Source: Ursus arctos (lineage: Eukaryota > Chordata > Mammalia > Carnivora > Ursidae). From it: a DNA stretch of 64,000 bases. Positions within the stretch are counted from its first letter, which is position 1; each line of letters starts with the position of its first letter. A model generated the notes under the pieces. That model saw nothing but the letters and a program-made list of their open reading frames with translations, was not told the DNA's origin and made no database searches. The translations under genes were made by a program, and so were the position numbers. Location: contig NW_026623078.1 of NCBI RefSeq assembly GCF_023065955.2, positions 11,604,199 through 11,668,198 on the forward strand. The letters are read 5' to 3'. Of this stretch, positions 57,190 through 64,000 are shown piece after piece.

Positions 57190-58010
57190 CTTTTGATGGC
57201 ATTTGATAATGTTAACTCCCTTACTCTTTAAGCCCTCCTGGATTTTCTCCTTTCTCTCCTAATAGTCTGTCTCAGACTCCTTTTCCAGATCATGTTCTTT
57301 TTGTTTGCCTCCTAAATGCTGATGTCTCTAAGGCTGTGCCTTCGGCCCTCTTCTTTCCCCTGTTAACCTTCTCAAGCAATCCTATCCACTATTTTGGTTT
57401 CCGTGAAACTATGAAAGAGCGAGGAAACATGAATGACATATGAGAAACGTGTCTGTAGACATACATATACATTCGTGTATATTCAAACACACACATACCA
57501 AATCTCTACCTTTCTCTTAAGATATCTACCACATTCTCCATGCCTGACATTAATCCAGCCACTTGATTTCTGTAATAGAGGTACCAAAGTCACCTCAACC
57601 TTCCCCAAGCCTTGCTCTGAATATCCACCCAGATACAAAATCACAAACCTAAGAACACATCTGTATAGCTTTCAGGTTCCCTCTGAGTCCTACCACGGGC
57701 AAGTCCTATGGCCACATCATCACCATTCAGATAATCTGTATCCTCATGCATTCTTTATATGCCCCTTGCACACAGCTGTGGAGGATTTCTGTAGGAAAGG
57801 AATCATTTTTGTTTTGTTGTTGATTTATTTCAACCTTTCCAGTTTAAAATCTTTCAGTGGCTCTTCATTGTCAGCAGAGTCCAACTGGAACTGCTTGTAT
57901 GGTATATGAAGCCTTCCCTGATTCCCCTACTTGCCTGCCTTTCACCTGCGAATACTTCTGACACCCTATGTTTTAGCCATGCCAAAGTGCTTTTGATCTC
58001 TAGAACATCT
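57190..58010 (+). mobile_element. L2 LINE fragment (long)
   Basis: 'tctcctttctctcctaatagtctgtctcagactcc', 'ggctgtgccttcggccctcttc', 'cattcagataatctgt', 'tctttcagtggctcttcatt' and 'gccttccctgattcccctac' appear in L2 order. The 158-residue frame 57433-57909, the longest in the window, lies inside it and has no domain; I read it as decayed L2. Confidence 0.55.
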
Positions 58011-58043
58011 CAAGACATATCATGCTTTCATGGCTTTTGCTTT

Positions 58044-58047
58044 TGTT

Positions 58048-58086
<39 letters not shown>

Positions 58087-58088
58087 TG
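58044..58088. repeat. (TTTA)n microsatellite
   Basis: About eleven nearly perfect ttta units, sitting between two L2 pieces. Confidence 0.97.
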
Positions 58089-58109
58089 TTAGTATGCTGA
58101 CTAACATAA

Positions 58110-58235
58110 CTCTATGGCTTTCAACATTGTTGTTCTTTCTTTCTAGAATTCCTTCTCACCATCCTACCCTAGAAAACACCCATTCATCTTCAAGCATTAT
58201 GCTTAATAGTGATCTCTTCTACACAGTCAAGAACC
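58110..58235 (+). mobile_element. L2 LINE fragment (continuation)
   Basis: 'aacattgttgttctttctttctagaattccttctc...acccattcatcttcaagca' continues the L2 pattern after the TTTA tract. Confidence 0.5.
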
Positions 58236-58239
58236 TCAT

Positions 58240-59880
58240 TAAAAAACCTAATCATTACAATTGCTTCAAAATGAATAAATTCCTAGGAATAAATTTAACC
58301 AAGGAGGTAAAAGATTTGTACACTGAAAACTATAAGACATTGATGAAAGAAACTGAAGATGTAACATAAATGGAAATAAATTCCAGGCTTACAGATTGGA
58401 AGAATATTGTTAAAATGTCCATACTACCCAAGGAAATCTACAGATTCAATGCAATCCCTATCAAAATTTCAATGGCATTTTTCACAGAAATAGAACATAT
58501 AATCCTCAAATCTGCAGGGGACTTCAAAAGACCTCACATAGCAAAAGCAATCTTGAGAAAGAATAAAAAACCAGAGGCATCACACTTCCTAATTTCAAGC
58601 TATATTACAAAGTTATTGTATTATAGTAATCAAAGCAGTATGGTAGCGGCATAAAAATAGAGACCGAGATCAATGGAACAGAACAGACAGCCCAACAATA
58701 AACCAACACAACTAATTTATGACAAAGGAGTCAAGAATATACAACGGGGAAAGGACATTCTCTGCAATAAGTGGTGTTGGGAAAACTGGACAGCCACATG
58801 CAAAAGAATGAAACTGGACCACTATCTTACACCATACACAAAAATTAAGTCAAAATGGATTAAAAACTTGAATGTAAGGCCTGAAACCATAAAACTCCTA
58901 GAAGAAAACATAGGCAGTAAGCTCCTCAACATTGGTCGTGGTGATGATTCTTTTGGATTTGAAACCAAAAACAAAACAACAAATGCAAAACTAAGTAAGT
59001 GGGATATATCAAACTAAAAAGCTTATGTACAGCATAAGAAACCATCAACAAAATGAAAAGGTAACCTATTGAATAGGAGAAAATATTTTCAAGTCTATCT
59101 TGAAAGGGGCTAATATCCAAAATATACAAAGAACTACAACTCAATACCAATAATTAAACAAACAACCCAACTAAAAAAATGGGCAGAGGATCTGAATATT
59201 TTCCCAAAGTGGACACAGAAATGGCCAACTAGTACATTAAAAGGTGCTCAATATCACTAATCATCAAAAAAATGCAAATCAAATATACAGTGAGATATCA
59301 CCCACACCTGTTAGAATGGCTATTATCAAAGAAGAAGAAGAAGGAGGAGGAGGAGGAGGAGGAGGAGGAGGAGGAGGAGGAGGAAGAGGAGGAAAGGAAG
59401 AGGAAGAGGAAAAGGAAGAAGAATGAAAAGGAGAAAAAGAAGAAACAACAACAGTTAGCAAAGATGTGAAGAAAAGGGAACCCTTGTGCACTGTCGGTGG
59501 GATTGTAAATTGCTGCAGCTACTGTGGAAGACAGTATGGGGGTTCCTCAAAAAATAAAAATAAAACTACCATATAATCCAACAATTCCACTTGTGGGTAT
59601 TTATCTGAAGGAAACAAAACATTAATGGGAAAAGATAGGTGTGCCCTCATGCTCTTTGCAGCATTATTTACAATAACCAAGACATGGAAGCAACTTAATA
59701 GTCCATGAATGGGTGGACAGATTTTTAAATGTGTATATACAAGGAAATATTATTCAGTCACAAAAAGAAGGAAATAAGCATTTGCAACAACATGGATGGA
59801 CCATGAAGGCATACGCTGAGTGAAATAAGTCAGACAGAGAAAGATAAATATTTATATGTGGATCAAAAGAGAAACAAAAG
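58240..59880 (+). mobile_element. L1M ORF2 C-terminal half, 5'-truncated
   Basis: Well-ordered ORF2: 'aaattcctaggaataaattta', 'agattcaatgcaatccctat', 'ggcatttttcacagaaatag', 'ggaaaactggacagccacat', 'aatggccaactagtacatta' and 'cacttgtgggtatttatctg', ending near 'gtgaaataagtcagacagag'. Three consecutive open stretches in different frames (58022-58369, 58370-58654, 58673-59017; 94-115 residues) are decayed ORF2p pieces. The GGA/GAA tract at 59328 interrupts it. Confidence 0.88.
59328..59445 (+). repeat. (GAA/GGA)n polypurine microsatellite in L1M
   Basis: A 96-bp uninterrupted purine run (59328-59423: gaa units, then about 14 gga units, then mixed) is followed after one T by a further purine stretch. 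Its translations (poly-Gly/Glu on plus; poly-Pro/Ser on minus) are artefacts. Confidence 0.97.
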
Positions 59881-59954
59881 AAAGGAAAGCTCAACTGTGC
59901 CTTCAGGGTACCTTTCCCCCTTCCTTAGCTACTATTCTGTAAGCATCTGCAACA

Positions 59955-60040
59955 CAGCCCACAGTGCCCTCTGTGCCAGGCACTGAGCATGGTCACTGAG
60001 ATGTGATTTGGTTCAACAAAGAGGTGAATGAATGAGTGCA
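59955..60040 (-). mobile_element. MIR/L2 tail fragment
   Basis: 'gccctctgtgccaggcactgagcatgg...gaggtgaatgaatgag' resembles a reverse-complemented MIR/L2 tail. Confidence 0.4.
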
Positions 60041-61315
60041 TTACACTCTTAAGAGTTCCAAAATATACCTTTTGCAAAAACAAAGTATTTTTCCCCGTGT
60101 TATCCCTACTAAATCTATGCACAATGAAAACTGGGAAAAAAAGAGTATTTATTTATGACTTACAGAAAAATGGTTTGCCCTCTTTTCTTTACCCATCTGC
60201 TATTTTTCATGGCTGGTTGTCTGTAATGGTATTTTTGTACCACAATTTACCCCACCGTGAGATCAGCAGTAACTTCTCATCCAAAGAGCTAAAGATGTTA
60301 AATAAATGTCTATGACCTCACTACATTATAGAATAGGATAACAAGACCGAGAAATCAACATGCTGAGAAAGTGGTCACAATAGCACAACTGTTTGAAAGT
60401 GCAACTTCAGTTCTTCTCACTAAAAACACACAAAGAGGAAGGGGCTGCTTTTTGGAAAGCTATTTGCACTAGAGATATGCTCAGAATTAGCCTACAGCAT
60501 GTGGTCACATTACACATTTGCTCATTCCATAGCAAAGCCTTTTGTTTTAAGGCTCAGAAATGGGTTTTCACAATTCTGCTTCCATCTGCATCCATGCCTG
60601 TAAATCATCCTGTTTGAAATATCAGGTTGACACCATAGTTGAGCCCCTTGGGTGAGATTCTGCCTCTAACATAGCTGAATCCCTGAGTGAGAAGTCATTG
60701 GACCATCCATTTTTAGTGTCACAGTTAGGAACTTTTGTGTCAACCTCAGAAAGCTTACTAACATTGTAGAAGCTTAAAAGAGGGACTAACCAGTTCACCA
60801 ACCAATTATGGTGAACATTATCTACTTCCACCACTTTTAACCATAATAGAAAATCTTATTTCCAATGAATTATCATGTTAGTAATACAACAGACTAAAAG
60901 AAGAAAAGATCTCTTATAGGAAGAATTTTACTCAACCTCTCTCTATAGTATCTGTAACTTATTTGTACAAATAAGTTTGTACAAATGACTGCTGGTGTTA
61001 CGTTTCAATTTACAGTACAGATCATAATTCATGCCACAAAATTCTCCAATCCCATAATATACACGATTCTGACATCTACATCATTAGCATTTTCATTAAG
61101 AATTCAAATAATACATTAAACAATATTATCTTCTATTAAAAAATTATTCTTCCTTTAAGCAGTACAAGAGATAAAGATTGAAACTTATTCTTTATCAAAA
61201 GTCCCAGATATTTCTAGAAATATTCCCTGATCAGAAAATCCATAAACTTCTAAATGGTCTTACATACAATAAATGACCAGTAAACATTTGTTGAGGAATG
61301 ATGCATGTATGTATG

Positions 61316-61346
<31 letters not shown>

Positions 61347-62400
61347 GGACAAATGTATGAATAGATGGATAGATGTGGGTTCTTTCAAGAAGACAATAAG
61401 TATAAATTAAAACAAGTATTATGAAAAATAAATAATATAGTAGCTCACACACTGATCACTCAGAAAGTGTATGATAAAAAGAATGAATGAAGTGAATGAA
61501 TATGTTAAAATATCAACTTATTTTATCCCTCAGGATAACCAAAAACAATCTGTTGGAAGAAATCTGTCAATCATGTATTTCAATCCAGATTTAGAAAATA
61601 AGGAAACACAGTCTACGAAAGTTCATAGAATTAACCAGAAAGGGGACTAGATATCAGATCTTCTGACTTTGATTCAAGTGATTTTCCTTTAGAGCACATA
61701 TTGTTTGCTTCTGGTACAAAAATGGAAAAAAAAATGGTACTGTTGTGACCTATTTTCAGAGAAACTTTTTTAATCAGCAAAAGAATACTGTACAATTCAC
61801 TGTAGCTTCTAGTCAGCAGTTTTATAGTATGACTGGAATGATGGAATGATTATAATTGCTTACTTAGGTTTTGGAAACATTTTTAACTTCTTAGGCAATT
61901 TATGATTTATGGCATCCTTTAGTCTCTTGATTAGGAGATGGTTGGTCAGACTGTTCAGGGTAACTTCAGGGTTTGTCCTACAGTTTGGCAGGAATTTATT
62001 ACATAGGTAGGTGCACACATAAGCATTACACAGACTCATAAAGTGAGAGTAAATTCCTGATTTAATTAACCAAATATTATAAAATAACTATCAAGAACAA
62101 AATGGCCATACAGGGCAGGCCTTAGCCAGCCTTTCCTGAACTTCAGAATCCAAGACAGAGACATGTTAATCTAAGGGATGGGATTTTTTAACCACTTACG
62201 AAATGGTATTTTTACATACACACACATACGTGCAAACAAAGAATACCTCTACGAACACCTAAGAACATAGAATATGTTCTTCTCCAGATTGTCTCTAATT
62301 CCACAAATGCATTTATAAACAATGAAGTAATGCCATTATGATTTATGATTCTTATGACAAATCATTTCTGTGATTTTTTAAATCATTTTTAAATTGCTCG
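60041..62400. other. Intronic sequence, mostly unique
   Basis: Contains the (GTAT)n microsatellite at 61303-61345; otherwise no recognised repeat, exon or RNA gene. Confidence 0.5.
61303..61345. repeat. (GTAT)n microsatellite
   Basis: About ten perfect gtat units directly after 'ccagtaaacatttgttgaggaatgatg', which resembles an L2 3' tail. The microsatellite may have grown from that tail. Confidence 0.95.
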
Positions 62401-62409
62401 TTTGGTGAT

Positions 62410-62530
62410 AAAGTATGATGCACTAGAAAGCCCTGGGTTTTAGATTAAGGTTTCCTCTTAACTAGCTGTATGGCACTGGCAATTTCTTTAACCTCTGTGA
62501 ACTGAATGAAGTGTCTTCATTTGGGGAAAG
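62410..62530 (+). mobile_element. MIR SINE
   Basis: 'gatgcactagaaagccctgggttttag', 'taactagctgtatggcactgg' and 'tctttaacctctgtgaactg' match the MIR core. Confidence 0.6.
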
Positions 62531-62810
62531 ATGAAATTTATTTATATCTGCACTAAGTAACACTCTTGCCAAATCTAATAATTAGGTATAAAATCATCAT
62601 TAGTCTATTTGCTTAATAATTATTATCAGTCTGTATTAGCTTAATAATTATAGTACTGAAAATCCATATGTTCTAAATAAAAATCTTGCAGTGTCCTTCT
62701 TAGGAGTTAAACTTTCAATAAGACCTAAAAAGTTTTCTCCTTTTATAGCCTTCCAGAAATTACAACAACAAAGACCTGTGTAGTGTTACACTGTTTACCA
62801 AATCCTATTT

Positions 62811-63932
62811 GTTTGTTTGCTTTGGATCTGGGTTTTTGGTGGGTTTTTTTTTTTTTTTTTTTACTCTTTTTAAATTAACATATAATGTATTATTGGTTTC
62901 AGGGGTACAGGTCTGTGATTCATCAGTCTTACACAACACCCAATGCTCACCACAAAACATACCCTCCCCTTGTCCATCACCTAGCCACCCCATCCTCCCA
63001 ACCCCTTCCCTCCAACAACCCTCAGTTTGTTTCCTAAGATTAGAGCCTCTTATGGTTTGTCTCCCTCTCTGGTTTTGTCTTGTTTCATTTTTTCCTCTCT
63101 TCCCCTATGATCCTTTGCCTTGTTTCTTAAATTCCTCATATCACAGAGATCATATGATAATTACCTTTCTCTGATTGACTTATTTTGCTTAGCATAATAC
63201 CCTCTAGTTCCATCCGTGTCATTGCAAATGGCAAGATTTAATTTTGTTGATGGCTGTGTAATATTCCATTGTGTATATATACCACATCTTCTTTATCTAT
63301 GCATCTGTCAATCTGGGCTCTTTCCATAGTTTGGTTATTATGGATATTGCTGCTATAAACATTGGGTTGCAGGTGCCCCTTCAGACCACTACATTTGTAT
63401 CTTTGAGTTAAATATCCAGTAGCACAATTGCTGGGTCATAGAGTAGCTCTATTTTCAACTTGCTGAGGAACCTCCATACTGTTTTCCAGAGTGGCTGCAC
63501 AAGTTTGCATTCCCACCAACATTGTAGGAGGGCTCCCCTTTCTCCTCTCGTTTCCTGATTTGTTAATTTCAGCCATTCTGACTGGTGTGAGGTGGTATCT
63601 CATTGTGGTTTTGATTTGTTATCTATCCCTGATGCTGAGTGATGTTGAGAACTTTTTCATGTGTCTGTTGGCCATTTGGATGTCTTCTTTGCAGAAATGT
63701 CTGTTCATGTCTGCTGCCCATTTCTTGATTGGATTATTTGTTCTTTGGGTGTTGAGTTTGGCAAGTTCTTTATAGATATTTGATACTAGCCCGTTATCTG
63801 ATTCATCATTTGCAAATATCCTCTCCCATTCTGTTGGTCGTCTTTTGATTTTGTTGACTGTTTCTTTAGCTGTGCAAAGCTTTTATCTTGATGAAGTCCC
63901 AATAGTTAATTTTTGCCTTTATTTCCCTTGCC
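62811..63932 (-). mobile_element. Young L1, 5'-truncated, with 15-bp target duplication
   Basis: Minus-strand L1 3' end, about 1.1 kb: plus-strand T19 (62844-62862), 3'UTR (tatgttt..-type, 'gtcttacacaacacccaatg', 'catcctcccaaccccttccc'), then the ORF2 C-terminus ('taatattccattgtgtatat', 'gcattcccaccaacattgta', 'atcattgtggttttgatttg'-like). Perfect 15-bp target duplication taccaaatcctattt at 62796-62810 and 63933-63947. A 33-nt non-L1 segment (62811-62843) lies between the left duplication and the poly-T. Confidence 0.95.
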
Positions 63933-64000
63933 TACCAAATCCTATTTAGAAATAAATGTCTGAGTTTTCTCCTAAAGTACATAAGAATTAAATATTGTAG

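Larger units (their letters stand above)
47237..64000 (-). other. PXDNL: PXDNL intron upstream of the LRR1 exon (partial)
   Basis: Everything to the right of the LRR1 exon acceptor is upstream intron on the minus strand. No signal-peptide exon, promoter or CpG island is visible up to 64000, so the intron is at least 16.7 kb and the gene's 5' end lies beyond the window. Confidence 0.75.

Noticed and set aside
57433..57909. 158-residue open frame, the longest in the window
   Set aside because: It lies in decayed L2 sequence, has no recognisable domain, start context or splice sites, and a frame of this length can arise by chance.
58022..59017. Three consecutive 94-115-residue frames with reverse-transcriptase-like C-terminal residues
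   Set aside because: They are broken pieces of L1 ORF2, not a host gene.
59244..59491. Gly-, Glu- and Pro-rich proteins
   Set aside because: All are frames of the GGA/GAA microsatellite.
62809..63174. 121-residue plus-strand frame, hydrophobic
   Set aside because: Antisense of an L1 3' end; begins in its poly-T.
1..64000. A novel multi-gene biological system
   Set aside because: Apart from two PXDNL exons, everything I can identify is intron and transposon sequence; I see no cluster of genes or repeat system to support such a claim.

Overview
The window is mammalian nuclear DNA from a caniform carnivore. Its commonest repeat is the tRNA-Lys-derived carnivore SINE (Can-SINE/SINEC), and its young LINE-1 copies carry carnivore-type 5' and 3' UTRs. 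The SINEs at 46014 and 49852 have the 'ggcacagcggttaagcg ... ctatgagcctgcttc' variant that I associate with bears and giant panda. The family-level assignment is an inference from memory.

The only protein-coding signal I can defend is on the minus strand: two 72-bp exons, at 47165-47236 and 1897-1968. Each has a polypyrimidine/AG acceptor and a GT donor, both have the same phase, and each encodes exactly one 24-residue leucine-rich repeat. Read in order they give LRR1 and LRR2 of a peroxidasin-type N-terminus, and the residues fit PXDNL (peroxidasin-like) better than PXDN. The gene therefore runs right to left. Positions 47237-64000 are upstream intron, 1969-47164 is a 45,196-bp intron between the LRR exons, and 1-1896 is downstream intron. 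The signal-peptide exon, the remaining LRRs, the Ig domains and the peroxidase domain lie outside the window.

The rest is a layered record of transposition. Oldest are MIR, L2, MER5A and L1M remnants: a long plus-strand L1M tract at about 31.8-37.5 kb, a long minus-strand L1M at about 41.4-45.6 kb, and others at 5.4, 49.2 and 58.2 kb. Next come ERVL-MaLR-type solo LTRs at 15.5, 20.9, 26.9 and 29.1 kb, and another LTR at 52.7 kb. Youngest are carnivore L1 pieces (11.0-15.3 kb mosaic; 38.5-41.4 kb nested cluster; 62.8-63.9 kb insertion with a perfect 15-bp target duplication) and a dozen Can-SINEs, many with 12-17-bp target site duplications. Microsatellites (CA, TG, TA, CTAC, TTTA, GTAT, GGA/GAA) are scattered throughout.

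I found no CRISPR array, bacterial operon, functional RNA gene or novel coding system. The points most worth a second look are the PXDNL exon identification, a 25-nt U6 snRNA 5' fragment between 9-bp direct repeats (6099), the inverted L1 mosaic, the L1 with extra sequence beyond its poly-A (62811), two probably very young SINEs, a 96-bp pure purine tract, and a few candidate regulatory or antisense elements.
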